A stretch of DNA of 64,000 bases, from positions 17,944,975 through 18,008,974 of the forward strand of contig JALGQZ010000011.1 of NCBI GenBank assembly GCA_023105745.1. Direction: 5' to 3'. The notes below the pieces were generated by a model. The model had not been told where the DNA came from. It was given only the letters and a program-made list of their open reading frames with translations, and did not search any database. Made by a program: the position numbers and the translations under genes. Source of the stretch: Austropuccinia psidii. Taxonomy: Eukaryota; Basidiomycota; Pucciniomycetes; Pucciniales; Sphaerophragmiaceae. Positions 11,732 to 23,104 of this stretch are shown piece after piece (position 1 is the stretch's first letter; every line of letters begins with the position of its first letter).

Positions 11732-12365
11732 GCCCACCTCCCCTCCTTCCCATGATAACGCTTGCCAGCAATTTACTGACTTATGACCAACCTTAATGAT
11801 TCCTCAAGCCATCATCCACAAATCTTGTTGGAGCATTTCCAATTTCTCCACATGTGTCCCTTCATGGATGTGACTCATAAAAATGAGAAGCACTGGGAAT
11901 TTCAGGAGGAACTAAACACCCTCTTGGCCAGGAACTGGAAGCTTGCCCAAAAGAGGACATCATTGGGATAGTCTAAACATTTCTTTCAAAATAAAAAATA
12001 CAAATAAAACTGCTTCCTTTTCACTTATTCCCTTTTGTAATACAATCCTTTAAATAAGTTAGTTGTATTAAATACAATATTTTTTCCATTTCAGTTATAT
12101 TGTTTTTTCCCATGAGCTTTCCTTTTTTTCCAATGGTGCAAACAAAATTTTCCAGTTAGTATTAGTTTTTGTGAACCTTTTTTGCAGAAAATGTGCCAAT
12201 AGTCAGTCACCATTACTGCCTCCTATTATTTCTACTTCCATGGTTCTAAAACATATCAGATCTTAATTCTAGAAGTATGGGGGTTCCCTGCTTGTGAGAA
12301 ATCCACCGGAGCTTCATGAGTCATGGCCTTTCCTATGATCACACACTATTCATCTTAGTCATGTA
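11732..12365. other. Unassigned stretch with one small ORF
   Basis: Past the last LTR the composition becomes less AT-rich. A 62-codon plus-strand ORF (11783-11971, MTNLNDSSSHHPQ.. to ..LAQKRTSLG) has protein-like composition (HFQFLHMCPFMDVTH, EFQEELNTLLARNW). It could be an eroded exon, but I cannot name it. The rest shows nothing recognisable. Confidence 0.3.
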
Positions 12366-12367
12366 CA

Positions 12368-12820
12368 GAACTTTTTGAATTGTCGGGAGGCTGCCCCGGC
12401 GTAAGGAATTGTCTGAATCATCAGGAACCTGTACAGGCATAAGGATTTGCATGTAAAAAATCAAAAGCCTCAACTTGCATAAGAAGTTTTCTGAATTGTT
12501 GGCAACCTTCACAAGTGTAAGGATTTGTGTGTGAAGTGTCAAAAGCCTGCATTGGTGTAAGGAATTGTTTGAATTGTCGGGAACCTGTACAAGCATAAAG
12601 ATTTCTGTGTGAATCCTTGGGAGCCTGCACCGGCATAAGGAATTGTTGTAATTGTTGAAAGCCTTCCCCAGCGGAATGAGTGGCTTGAATTCTTGGGAAC
12701 CTGTACAAGGATAAGGATTTGCATGTACAGAGTTGGGATCCTGGACAGGCATAAGTATTTGTGTGTAAAGTGTTGGCATCCTGGAAAAGTGCAAGGATTT
12801 GTGTGTGAAGAAGAGCAACA
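12368..12820. repeat. Degenerate 38-42 bp tandem repeat (about 11 units)
   Basis: Units follow the pattern GAATTGTCGGGAACCTGTAC, then AAGCATAAGGATTTGTGTGT, with many substitutions and small indels. Overlapping minus-strand ORFs (12339-12908, 12421-12864, 12539-12853) are repeat-generated, for example the recurring NPYACTGS-like phrase. The core CATAAGGAT / TGTCGGGA is also seen in the 48-bp minisatellite at 3430-4075. Confidence 0.8.
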
Positions 12821-13009
12821 AACCAGGACAAGCGTACTGTGGCATGCCACCATACATGAGCCATTTCACCCCTTTTTCATGTGAGCCACCATATAACCCC
12901 AATTTCAACCCATCAAAACCCAGTGTATACTGTCCTGCATCTTATCACACCCTAACTCCCAGATGCAGCCAAATTCCCTCATTCTTCTAATTGAGATGAG
13001 ATTTTATTA

Positions 13010-13926
13010 CCAACCCTGATGTGATAGCCCGCTCACTCGCCAATCTCATAATAACCATGGCTTTTCCCCCACATTGTTTTTTCTAATCTCCTTGAGCATT
13101 GTGCAGACATACCCACTCATTTTGTGGCTTCATTGTCCTGTGATGGATAAGTATAATGCACAAATGTACTTCTTTCCCCCACTACCTGAATGAGCCCGTG
13201 ACATTTGGATAGATCAATCCAAAAATGCTCATTTGGGAAAATCAATCTTCCCCCTGTACACCGCTTTGTTGCATCTCTTTGAATTTGGCCGGTCTGCTTA
13301 TTAGCTTGAAACCACCATTCCGAAGCATACAACAATGCATCCTTATCAAGATGAGGGGAGTTTTTGAATCCATTCATGGTGAAAGTGAGTGCAGAAGCAA
13401 ACTTAAATTGCCCCCAATTTGCAGAAATATCAGCGTCATAGTTGACTTCATCAAAGGATGGAACCCCCAATGACTTGTAGCAAGTTTCAATATTTTGAAA
13501 TAATATATCCCCAACATATCGTAAGGATTGACCTAGAATGGGACCCACTAAGCTAAGATTTACGTCTTCGCTCTGCTATTCATCTTTTGTGTTTTCCATT
13601 TTCTTGAGACTTCCATAAAGACCAAATTGTTCACTCTTTGTGCTGCATTTGCGCCACCCAATTGCAAACATAAATCCCTCCAGTAATTTCCCATTTTTTG
13701 CAATTGTGTTGGTAAATTTTATTTTTCAAAATAAGAATTGTGATAATTTATCCCATTGATTAACCTTGACTTCACTCATTGTTGGGAATAGTCTGAATTC
13801 AACAAGGGCAATGTGTAATCCGGTTGAAGAGAAAAGTGCCACACGGCCAAAGTGAATGTGTTTGATCTGATTGACATCAACAACCCTTGGAATTTCACTT
13901 GGGGTCATATTTGCTGATACTGGCAT
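13010..13926 (-). pseudogene. Tet-like 2OG-Fe(II) oxygenase pseudogene
   Basis: One continuous minus-strand frame runs from MPVSANMTPSEI (13926) to about 13010, with four in-frame stops: TGA at 13726-13728, TAG at about 13578, TGA at 13117-13119 and TGA at 13033-13035. The pieces match the Tet-like 2OG-Fe(II) oxygenase domain protein that is expanded in rust fungi, including FMFAIGWRKCSTK, FGLYGSLKKMENTKDE, ILGQSLRYVGD and KSLGVPSFDEVNYDA. In the 13117-13548 segment the iron-binding HxD is H66-L-D68 (NSPHLDKDA). The likely distal His is H131 (STFVHYT). Proteins of this TET/JBP-like superfamily use Fe(II) and 2-oxoglutarate to oxidise substrates, in some members 5-methylcytosine. The rust substrate is unknown to me. 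The stops make this copy non-functional unless read through. Identification is from recalled motifs. Confidence 0.75.
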
Positions 13927-14974
13927 TGATATTTGAGATTTTGGTCAAGTGGAGGAAAAAAACTGATTCCTTTGGGTGGTTTTGGCCTCATTTGTATTTT
14001 AGGATGTCCCACTATGCGCAAGTGGTTGAGAGATCACTTTGTGTTGAAGCAGACAATATATCAGATACTGCTTCCTCCCATTTGAAACCAGAAAGTTGTG
14101 CAATGCCCAATGCCGAATAGGCCTTATTTGGCACACATCCTTGACTTCCCTGCTGGACCTCACACAGCATTGGCTTGATCTGAACTGACCCAAAGCCATA
14201 TTTTTTCCATTGGCCCCAATGAGGGTGCCACACAAATGCCGACCCATATATATATCTATATATATACACTGAGAAGAAGTGAACAACTCACACTCTCCTT
14301 CCTCACCCCCAACCTTTGCCGCAAGTTCCCTTTTACGCTCCTTTTCTTTTTCGTGAATGGCATGCTTGCACAGGAAAATGAAAGGAAACCAAAGGATTAG
14401 TGACTGTTGTGTGAATTATTAATTTCGCCTAAATTTGATTTCAGTCGATGAATGTTTTTTAATTGCAGCTAAAAATGAAATATTACATCTGACTTTTGCA
14501 AATTGGCGATCTCAAGTTCCTGAAACTGAAAAATGCAGTGGATAATGAATTATTCAATTTTATATATTCATATTCCAATTCAATGATGTTCAGAACCAAC
14601 CTTGTGCACTATTGCAAGCACATGCGAATGCAATATGCACACTGCTGCGGATCCCTAATCATCTTAGGCCTCTATAAAATAAACAGTGCCATTTGGCCTA
14701 TTATTTGGTTTTATCACTTTGCGCAATGCCCCTGTGTGTGCTCATTGCGGGCGCAACTGCCTGACTCAGTTTTCATCTTGTCAGAGTATTCTCAATGGTG
14801 TACAGAGGCAATCCTATGTACAAAAAGTAGTTATTATTGGTATTCATACTGAGGCATCCAGGCAGTAGTAGGATAGATAGTCACAATTATTAAATAATAA
14901 ATAACATTCTAAAATTAAATTACAATATATATGTACAAAGCTAATCTAAAACAGTTCAATCCTTGTTGTAAGTT
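13927..14974. other. Unassigned region between pseudogene and second segmental copy
   Basis: It holds an AT microsatellite (14246-14266), a minus-strand frame open at 14012-14269 (GSAFVWHPHWGQWKKYGF..) and a 118-codon plus-strand ORF at 14496-14852 with several Cys and Trp. The minus-strand frame looks protein-like and lies directly upstream of the Tet-like pseudogene, so it could be an eroded 5' exon. I cannot show that. The plus-strand ORF is not recognised. Confidence 0.3.
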
Positions 14975-14975
14975 T

Positions 14976-16930
14976 AGCTGACCTGGGTCCAGTCAATGTG
15001 ACCTCATCACTTGAACCAAGACTGCGCTTCTCCACGCAGGCATTACCAAAGTCTAATACCAAGAATTGTAAAAATTAAAATCTAAGAGGTACAGTGGGGT
15101 TAAAAGACTCTTATGAGAAGAAACTCTTATTCAGTAAATTACATATACACTTATTAGTATGTAGCCACACCAGCTCTACTAGATTTTTTCCCTCTGAAAG
15201 TCTTTGGGAAATTTCAATGAGTGCATGCAATAGACTTTGACCTTTGTATGTGCATGTACCATGTTGTACGCAATAATTAAATTGATAACTGTATCCATTA
15301 GATCCTCCAGGATCTTGTGCAGCTTTGTAAATATCTCATTGTCAGCCCCACGACCTTCAATAATGAGCTGTGTAGCACGTTTCTTCCATTTACTCAAGCA
15401 GGAGGCAAGGTATTCAACTGCTCCCCATTCAAGTCCAGGGGGATTGGTCAAATTTGATGCTAGTGCCACATATTGTTTGGGTGAAATCACATTGTAGGAG
15501 ACTAAAATAATGGATTCAAACATAACATTTGCCCAAAAATGTTTAATTGGATTGGCAGGGTAAAGAAGGCTCGGAACCATTTTAAACAAGGAGTGTACAG
15601 ATTTTGGAAGATTATCTGGAGGTTTTGCTGATTCCTTCATCAATTTGAGATTCCAAATGTTATTATTAAAAAATGCTTCTGTTTCTGTTGGCTTAAAAAA
15701 ATCTAACCCTATATATTGCAATTTATATCACAAGTCCACAGCCAATAATCATGTAACATGCACAAAGATAAAACTCACCTGCCATCTCAAGCTCCTCAAG
15801 CCAGGCCAACCTTTTAAGCTCTCAGTTACTGATCACCTTAATACCAACAGGCAGCAATGTATGAGAATCATTTGTGGGTAAATTGTCCCATCAATTTTTG
15901 TAAATACTATTGATATTAACAAGCCCCCTTTGTCATGATTCTTGAGTAATATTGGAATGATAAGTCAAAATGTTGCCAAACTCTTCAATGCAGGATAAAA
16001 ATATTCCTTGAACATTAGGGGAGGATGACACTTTGGGCTCAGGGTCAGGAATTATAGAAGTCATATCTTGACACATTGTATCATGTTTAATTGTCTCCCT
16101 TTCTTTAAAGGCTTGAATATTTTGAGGAGAGGCAAGAGGGGTTTCATCATGGATTGCTTCATTGAGTATGGGGGGGCTTTCAGTATGCGGAGGTTCATTA
16201 TCAACATGGTCCACATCAACATTGATCATTTCATCACCTTTGTCCCTGGAATTGTTTTCAGCTTCAAAGGTAGACCATTCTTTGTTGGTGTTTTTTGTGG
16301 CATGTGGATTTGGTCTCTTTCCTAATCCTTTGCCTGGAACTCCAATTACCACTCAAGACCCTCAGGTAGAGATTCCTCCACCTCCACACATATCCATATA
16401 TTGGAAGCAGCCATTTTTAAAATTTTTGTATTGAAATAGTAATGGGCTTACAGTCCAAATTGCTTCTTAGAAGGCTCATTGCTTCAGCAATCTTTTGACG
16501 TACATAATCAGTAATTGTACTATAATTTTGAATTTTTTCAACAATGTTTGAGACAAATTGTGCCTTGGATATAATTTCAACCTCACCATTGAATATTACG
16601 TCATCTTGCCCAGAATCTTCTGTTGGTGAACAATGTTCCACAATCTTTTACTTCTGAAAAATTTTAAACTTAGGTTTCTGAGAGCTTGGAGGCTGAGCTG
16701 AAATAAAGGATATGACACAATATTTGGTTTTTAGAGATTCCAAATATTCAAGATGGATGCATACTCACATTCTGGAAGAACTGGCGGACCTTGATTACTT
16801 TCATGTGACTGGCTCTCTACCAAATGCCCAATTCATGACTACTGGCCACATCTGAGATTTCACTTCCACTCTCTGGGGCTGAAGTTCTTCTTTAATGGAG
16901 TTCAGTTGAATTTCCTGGGGTTTGGGGCAT
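14976..16930 (-). pseudogene. Unrecognised multi-exon rust gene, copy 2 (broken)
   Basis: This is the same gene as at 1-2871. Exon 1 (about 16760-16930, MPQTPGNSTEL) already has an in-frame stop and a frameshift. The next block (16417-16641, EHCSPTEDSGQDDVIFNGEVEI) is open. The following exon (15933-16352) is open to ITQES, then has stops before ..WLEELEMAG at the conserved GTGAGT donor (about 15777). The block after the intron (15179-15721, GLDFFKPTETEAFF..AYNMVHAHTKVKV) is the best-preserved part and lacks the frameshift of copy 1, but ends early because of the internal deletion. I know no domain for it. Two diverged copies with different lesions suggest a small, decaying family. Confidence 0.5.
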
Positions 16931-17689
16931 AGAGGAGGTAGTTCATTAAGTAAATAAATGGTGAAGAGTTGATTGATAAATTGATTTAAAATTGTGGAAT
17001 AAAAAGATCAAAATTGAAGAAAAAAGGTGGGAGTTCTGAAAGGGGTGGAAGTAAAATAAGTTCAAGATCACTGATTATTTTTTAGTTAATATCAATATTG
17101 CAGAATTTTGGAAAGTTTGAAAGAAGTTAAATATCAAAGAAAATTAATCATTTCATTACTTAGTGAATTTTCTAGAAAAAAGGCTTGTCAGAATTACAAG
17201 CTGACCAAAAGAAACCTTCCCATCAAAAGCCTTGGAACCCTCCATCAATATCTATTGAACTTGTCATGGATTTGCAAAATATGATTTGTTGAGAAATTCA
17301 AGGAGGTGATGTGTTGCAAATTATTTCATCTCATTCAAATGAAATCACTTCCCTGTGAGAAACTGGATAAAGTTGACTAGTGAGAAACCTACTAAAGTAA
17401 ACTTTTGAACTATTCAACGCTCATGAGGTAAGGACTAAGCAAAGTGTTCCTTTTGAATGATATTAAATAAAATGGTTTTGTCAGGGAAACACAACACAGA
17501 ATTCTGGTCTTAAATAGTTTACTTATTAGGCTTTAATTTGTGAGTCTCATTACTTAAACCCTAACCTCAAAATTGGGAATATCCCCACCAATTCCCCCTG
17601 AGAACCTTTTGGCAGAGCAGGCCACTCAGAATGTTTCCATGATTGCATTCATCATGTACACCAACAATTCACTGTACCCTATGGCTCTA

Positions 17690-18360
17690 ATACCTGAGTG
17701 TAAGGATGGTAAGCGGAGGAGAGAGGATTAGGCGTGAGGGGGGTTAAGGGTGGCATTGGAGGCATATATTGAGGGCTCTGTGGGAGCATAAGGATTTTAA
17801 GCGGCAGAGAAGATGAGGCAGGGGTGCAGAAGCGTAAGGAGTGGTGAGGGCAGAGATGGGGGGGAATTGTAGTCTCATATTGAGAGCGTGGCAGGAGCAT
17901 AAGGATAGTAGGTGGCGTTGAGGAGTAGGCTGGTGTGGGAGCAGCATCAGAGGCATGTTGGGCGGACACTGCAAGAGCATAAGGATTGTAATTGGCAAAG
18001 AGGATGAGGCATAAGGAGGGTTGAGGGTGGCATAGGAGGTATATCTTGAGGGTGCCGCAGGAGCATATGGATTGTGAGCGGCAGGGGTGTGGAAGCATAA
18101 GGCCTGATGAGGGCAGAGATGGGGAGGCAGTGTTGGAGGCATGTCGTGAGGACACTGTGAGAGCAAAAGGATGGCAATTGGCAAAGAGGATTAGGCGGGT
18201 GGGAGAAGGCAAAAGGAGGGTTGAGGGAGGCATAGGAGTTATATCTTGAGGGCGCTGCGGGAGAATAAGTAGTGATGAGGGCAGTGTTGGAGTCACTTCT
18301 AGAGGGCGGTGAGGGCATGTAAGTATGCTAAGGGTCAGAGAGGATTAGGCGGGGATGCGG
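17690..18360. repeat. Degenerate GC-richer repeat region (diverged equivalent of the 48-bp minisatellite)
   Basis: Recurrent phrases are GGAGCATAAGGATT, GGCAAAGAGGATGAGGC and GGAGGCATATCTTGAGGGC, at roughly 100-110 bp spacing. Purine-rich composition keeps long minus-strand frames open (17679-18296, 17744-18184). These have proline-, serine- and alanine-rich low-complexity translations and are not credible genes. Confidence 0.65.
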
Positions 18361-18894
18361 AGGCCAATTAATGCCTGAGAGTAGCAATGGTAAAGGGGTG
18401 ATATGGCGCAAGTCTTCTCATGCCAAGCTGCTGCCTTGCACCATGAGGTGTAATTACCCAAACCTTGCAAATATTTTTGAATGGGTTTGGGCTTTGAGTG
18501 ACATTCTCATGTGACACATTTGACAATTGACATTGTCTTGACACAGATGTGATTTAACCCACTAAATCCAGTGACTATAATGTGACACTAATGCAACTGA
18601 AGCAAGATTTTATACTGACAGTGGTGCAACATGAAGTCAATTGCTGGCAATTGAAGTGACATTGGCCCCGGTGAAGAATGAATAGGAGGAAATTCCCAAA
18701 GAAGAAAAAATCTCAGAAAACCTCCAAAGAAACAAGTTAAAACCAAATTGGAAAGAAACAAAATTATTAAAAAAATTATGCAACAAAAGATCAACCTCAC
18801 CATTGAAGGAATTTTCAGCATGTTGCCCAATTTTGTCCATAAATTACAGGAATTATCAGAAAAATACAAATGAAAAATTAAATCACTCAACTCA

Positions 18895-19164
18895 ATGGAT
18901 CTTCAAGAAATACTATTAGCATTTGGATTGAAAGAAATACCAAATTGCAAGATTCATTATGCTTGTCCTTTGGGATTTATGGAAATCTTCATTGGGAAGG
19001 AAGAATATCCTATCAAGGCATTAGTGGACACTGGGGCAGAGCTCAACATCATACCAGAAGAAATAGCAATAAAAGCCTCACCCACAACAAGAAATCTTAA
19101 CATGAACCTCAGAGGTATTGGAGGGCATACTACTTCATTGGTGGCACTTTCAGAATTCATTTGA
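18895..19164 (+). pseudogene. Retropepsin-like aspartic protease domain (fragment)
   Basis: The 89-residue ORF contains ALVDTGAELNIIPEE, the DTGA active-site turn of retroviral-type aspartic proteases with the hydrophobic strand before it. RNLNMNLRGIGGHTTSLVAL follows, the usual second half with its GIGG turn. It ends at a TGA at 19162. The frame carries on beyond the stop for about 15 codons to a TAA, then resumes in the next ORF (LADNNIRLEFSHKQ). Such domains cleave polyproteins or act as dimers. The partner is not visible here. Stops indicate decay. Confidence 0.7.
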
Positions 19165-19245
19165 ATGATTTTGGCCTCAGGGGCAGAAACTTAAATACAC
19201 TTCTTCATTTCAAAAGGATCTGTCTATGCAGTACTTGGAACACCC

Positions 19246-19605
19246 TTGTTGGCAGACAATAATATTAGGCTAGAATTTTCTCACAAGCAAGTTGAAATAC
19301 TCAGCTATCAAGAACCTTATGGAAGAAGATCATGTATGCCAATCTGCAAACTTCAAGCACTTGGATGGCAAATTGGTCCACCTAGAGGAATGAATTTATG
19401 CAATATGGCAAAATTGGTCAGAAATACCCCAGGAAAGAAGTATCAAAATGCAAAAAGAGACAACACCATAATAAATTTAACCCAGAAGACCCAAGAGTTA
19501 TCCATATCTCCAAAAAGTGATGAATTTGGTCATTATTTACAAAAGAACAAATGGCCAAACAACCTCAAAAGAAAACTCAAGGACCCAACTTCTGAAGATG
19601 AATAA
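19246..19605 (+). pseudogene. Continuation of retroelement-like region D after the protease
   Basis: The 119-codon ORF begins LADNNIRLEFSHKQVEIL, which is the expected C-terminal strand of the same retropepsin fold. It then has RRSCMPICKLQALGWQIGPPRG and a lysine-rich tail ending at a TAA. It lies about 80 bp downstream of the stop in the protease ORF, separated by further stops. Most likely these were one protein. Confidence 0.5.
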
Positions 19606-19725
19606 CCCAACAGAGTTTACAAGAAAACTGATAACAATGAAGAAAACATCCATATTTTAGTAGATCCAAATGAAAAAAATAAATTGAAACCCTTTCAAAA
19701 CTAAGTCCAAAAGGAAAAAGTCAGA

Positions 19726-20163
19726 TTGAGTGAACATCATGAGCTTTCAGATATGGAAATCATCAGTGAAATAGAAAAAGACTTTAAAATTATGGAAGAA
19801 AGAGACAAAAAATTGAAAGACACATACCATATCAACTCCTTGGAAAAACCATTGAGCAAACAAGAGGAACCTCATGGATGGCAACTGGAAAACACTGAAT
19901 TCATTCAGGAAACCACTAATGAAGAGGATCAAACAGAATCCATTTATGAAATTGAATACAACTACATTTACCTGCCATACAATACCTTTGAAGACACTTA
20001 TGGGGATGAATCTCAGGACATTTTATGTGAAGAGAATTATTTATGTCATCTTCCAGGAGAAGACTTGAACAAAATCCAATTATTAGAGCTATTAAATGAA
20101 GAGGGAATTAAACAAAAACTCTCAAATCAGTTCTGGGATAAAAAAAATTCCATGGGAATATAA
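19726..20163 (+). pseudogene. Acidic hypothetical ORF of region D
   Basis: The 145-codon ORF is rich in Glu and Asp (SDMEIISEIEKDFKIMEE, ETTNEEDQTESIYEIEYNY) and ends LNKIQLLELLNEEGIKQKL..QFWDKKNSMGI. The last part has a clear counterpart near 33040-33130 (TKYEFLELLTWDGIEGNLENQYW), so a related domain occurs twice around the inserted elements. The function is unknown. It is probably a structural or accessory part of a retroelement polyprotein. Confidence 0.45.
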
Positions 20164-20494
20164 CCAAGAAGAGGAATTTACTTGAATGAAATTTGGGCCC
20201 AATGGTACCTTGGATTGAATGGTTCAACATACCCAACTATAATACTGAAATGGGTTGGAGATGGATCTATTCTCATTGATGAATAATTATGGTGGTCAGA
20301 ACTTCAGTCAGAATAAGAAATTGAGCAAATGAATGCCTTTTTAGAAGCCCTCAAAGACCTTTATTTGACCAGGTTACTCAACAGACACTTACCTTTCCCA
20401 CTTGGGGGAGCTCAAATTTAAATAAAATTAACAAAATCAAGATTTCTTCTCTAAAAATGTATCAGTATCATCCATAAAATGTATCATTAGTTTC

Positions 20495-20624
20495 TTTTTT
20501 TTTTTTTTTTTCTCTCATTAGGCAGTGAATATCTACCTCAACAAAAAAGAAGTTCATCCACAAAGTATTTCTTAAAAACAAAAGTAAATAAAAATAAATT
20601 CTAAATATATATATATATATATAT
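20495..20624. repeat. Poly-T tract and AT microsatellite
   Basis: A run of 17 T lies at 20495-20511 and an (AT)10 run at 20605-20624, within otherwise AT-rich decayed coding sequence. Confidence 0.9.
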
Positions 20625-20991
20625 CAATTACTTTCTTCATGGCCAATTCACCAATTCTTGGATCCTATGGGGAGTAATCAATAAAAGAAGATGGAATGAA
20701 CAATGATAATATTCAATTTTTAAAGCTCAATATGATGATTTAAATAAAGAAAATCTTTGGAACTTTAAGGATACTTCATCAATATCAAGAAAAGTAGAAC
20801 TTCAAGGGATAAAGGAATTTCTGAAAACTATGGAAATTTCTGACAAAATAAATAATCAAATTGTTCAAGAATTAATGGACCAATTAAATTTAAAACCATT
20901 AAGGCCAATCTTGAAGACAAATAATGACTATATAAATCAAAAATCAAATAAAATAGTCAGAGTTCAACTGAATTAATGATTAGGCAGTGAC

Positions 20992-22903
20992 TGTAAGATG
21001 TGACTATGAAACTGATGATAATATTACTATTTATCAACAGTACTATGTCTGTTCTTATGAAATATAATAATAAAATATTATTATAACTACAATTAAATAA
21101 TTAAAGAATTATTTCTTTCATGTGTTAAACACTACTAGTGATTTTAACATTGAGTAGTAATTGTCTACAAGAATCAATTACAAGAATATTTTAATAATAA
21201 AACTTGTTTTATCAAAATAATGAAATTATTTTGATATATAATTATCTTTTGCAAGAATAATTACAAATATAATGCTTGAAGAAAACTAATTATTTGGAGA
21301 AAAAACTTTAAGAATTAAGGATAAATCACTCACTACTATTCCAAAGAGCTTATTGAAAGATAAGACAGAGAGATTTGACGTAGAATTGTGGATTTAAGGG
21401 ATCAAAATGTTTTTAAAATGGTATTACAACAATAAATAGTTGCATTCTATGATTTAACGTCTTTCTGATTGATTCTGAAAGAATTAAAACACTTAATAAT
21501 AGCTTTAACTGATACTTACTTGTTGGTAACAATGTTATAAATGAGAATCAGGTGATGATGATGTGGAAAAAATAGCAGGAGGACGCCTCTTTTAAGTCAA
21601 CAACAGCTCACAGAGAAATTCAATGGAGAAAACTGAAAAACCAGTGAGTGAGAAAACAATGAACCCTTTTGGATTTATTGATTGCATCATCTATTGTCAC
21701 GTAAGATTATCATAATTACTTGATTGATGCTTTTACATGACTACCAACCCCAATATGGTTAAGAATAAAAGGAGTACCATTTGTGAATCTTCTTTTATTC
21801 CAAAATAATCAATTATTTGTCAAATTCATCAATGTTCTTGGTAATTTTATCTAAGGTTGTAATTACTGTGAATTTTTGAAGATTCAGTGTTTCATGTAGA
21901 ATAGTCAAAAATAGACTGTAAGTAAAACTTTGATTTTACTAGTAAAACTGTAATTTTTTTTTGATGTACCATAGATAATCCAGCTCTCCATTGGTGCTGA
22001 AGTTTTCAGAGAGTTCCATTAAGAATTGTATTTTTAATGAATTTATGAAGTTTTTACCTGATTTCTACGTAGAATTGCAAATATCAGTGTTTAACTGGTT
22101 GCCATTAGGTAAATCAATGGATACATGTCCAAAAAGGGTTTTGATTACTCTTTTGGGGCTTATCCATGGAAAATCATTAAGAATAGACATGGTTACAGGA
22201 GTCTAAGTAGCTGTTTACCTCCTTGGAACGTCAAAATAGCAGGTTATTTGCTATTTTCTTAAGATTTACTGTAGTTGTAACATGGTAACCAAGTACCCAA
22301 AGTGTTTTAGTTTACTAATTGGGCCAAGATCAGCCATGTATCCAACCTTTGGAGCTGTCCACGCCTGTGAGGCCTCAGAAGTTGGGTACCTTGGCTCTCT
22401 TTGATGTCTTTTGTCCCCCTTGCTTATTTTTAATGTCAAAATAGAAATTTAAGCTTAAAGTGAGATATTGACTATGCGTGTACCAAAAGTCAATGTAAGA
22501 ATACCATGATATTAAGTGCTCAAAACATCCATAGCACTATTCTTGGTGTATATGTAACATGGGATTTCTCACATTCCCATTATTTTGGCATGAAATTAAG
22601 AAAAACAAAAATTTTCACGGATATTTTATGTGGTATTGAAGTATTTTCCATATTACCCCCTCAAAGAGTTAATTTGAAATTATTCACTCTATGGAGCTAC
22701 CCAAGGTGAAGTTTTGTGTAGATTCCAAATCTGGCCTTAAATCCATGCATTTACTTACTCAATAAAAGGTTATTCATCTTTTCTGAAATCAAAATGATGA
22801 ATTTTGGATATATGCATGACTTATGAGTTATGCATAATTCAAAATTTATTTTCAAGATAATTGTGGCCTATTTGGGTATGTAAAATATACCTCAAGGCTC
22901 ACA
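20992..22903 (-). mobile_element. Family C solo LTR (minus orientation), most complete copy
   Basis: It starts TGTAAGATGTGACTATG and ends CCTCAAGGCTCACA, giving terminal TG..CA with a nearly perfect 6-bp inverted repeat. The flanks GTGAC (20987-20991) and GCGAC (22904-22908) look like a 5-bp target site duplication with one later change. It is 1912 bp with no coding content; the ORFs at 21991-22206 and 22506-22709 are chance. It splits retroelement-like region D. Confidence 0.9.
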
Positions 22904-23104
22904 GCGACCTCCTGCATTATCAAAGAGAAAAATCAATTCTTATCAACCAAAATCACCAAAATCACTCACCCAAAGCATTAAAGAACTAGGAAGTGAACTT
23001 CTGCCTTATCAAAGAGGAATATCCAAATTCTTACCGAGAAAAATATCATCCTAAACAAATTGAAACTACCTTCAAAATGTTTTGATAAATAAACTTGATA
23101 ATAT
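22904..23104 (+). mobile_element. Region D, middle fragment between two insertions
   Basis: This 201-bp plus-strand piece is open for most of its length (KSLTQSIKELGSELLPYQRG, then SKFLPRKIS). It lies between the solo LTR and the AATAT duplication of element A1. It continues the orientation of 18661-20991. Confidence 0.55.

Larger units (their letters stand above)
14975..18660. repeat. Segmental duplication, copy 2
   Basis: It is collinear with 1-4471. It carries one exon unit where copy 1 has two, and lacks about 210 bp of the 3' coding region (junction near 15215-15230). The right end diverges after GATTTTATACTGACAGTGGTGC, near 18660, where a retroelement-like coding region begins instead of the family C LTR. 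Confidence 0.85.
18661..20991 (+). mobile_element. Retroelement-like coding region D, 5' part (decayed)
   Basis: A plus-strand coding region begins right after the segmental duplication and has frames broken by stops. Parts include a lysine-rich stretch (about 18680-18860), the retropepsin-like ORF, two acidic ORFs (19246-19605 and 19726-20163) and a further open stretch at about 20690-20975 (..FKAQYDDLNKENLWNFK..). It is interrupted by a family C solo LTR at 20992 and then by element A1. The right-hand pieces are at 22904-23104 and 32783-33459. I recall similar protease-containing hypothetical proteins from rust fungi. I see no reverse transcriptase, so the element type is unclear. Confidence 0.55.

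Noticed and set aside
12339..12908. 189-codon minus-strand ORF
   Set aside because: Lies wholly in a degenerate minisatellite; translation is the repeat phrase in varying frames.
14012..14269. Minus-strand frame as the 5' exon of the Tet-like gene
   Set aside because: Protein-like and well placed, but no splice sites or homology could be shown, so it is left unassigned.
17679..18296. 205-codon proline/serine-rich minus-strand ORF
   Set aside because: Generated by purine-rich repeats; overlapping frames are open as well and no initiation context or homology is seen.
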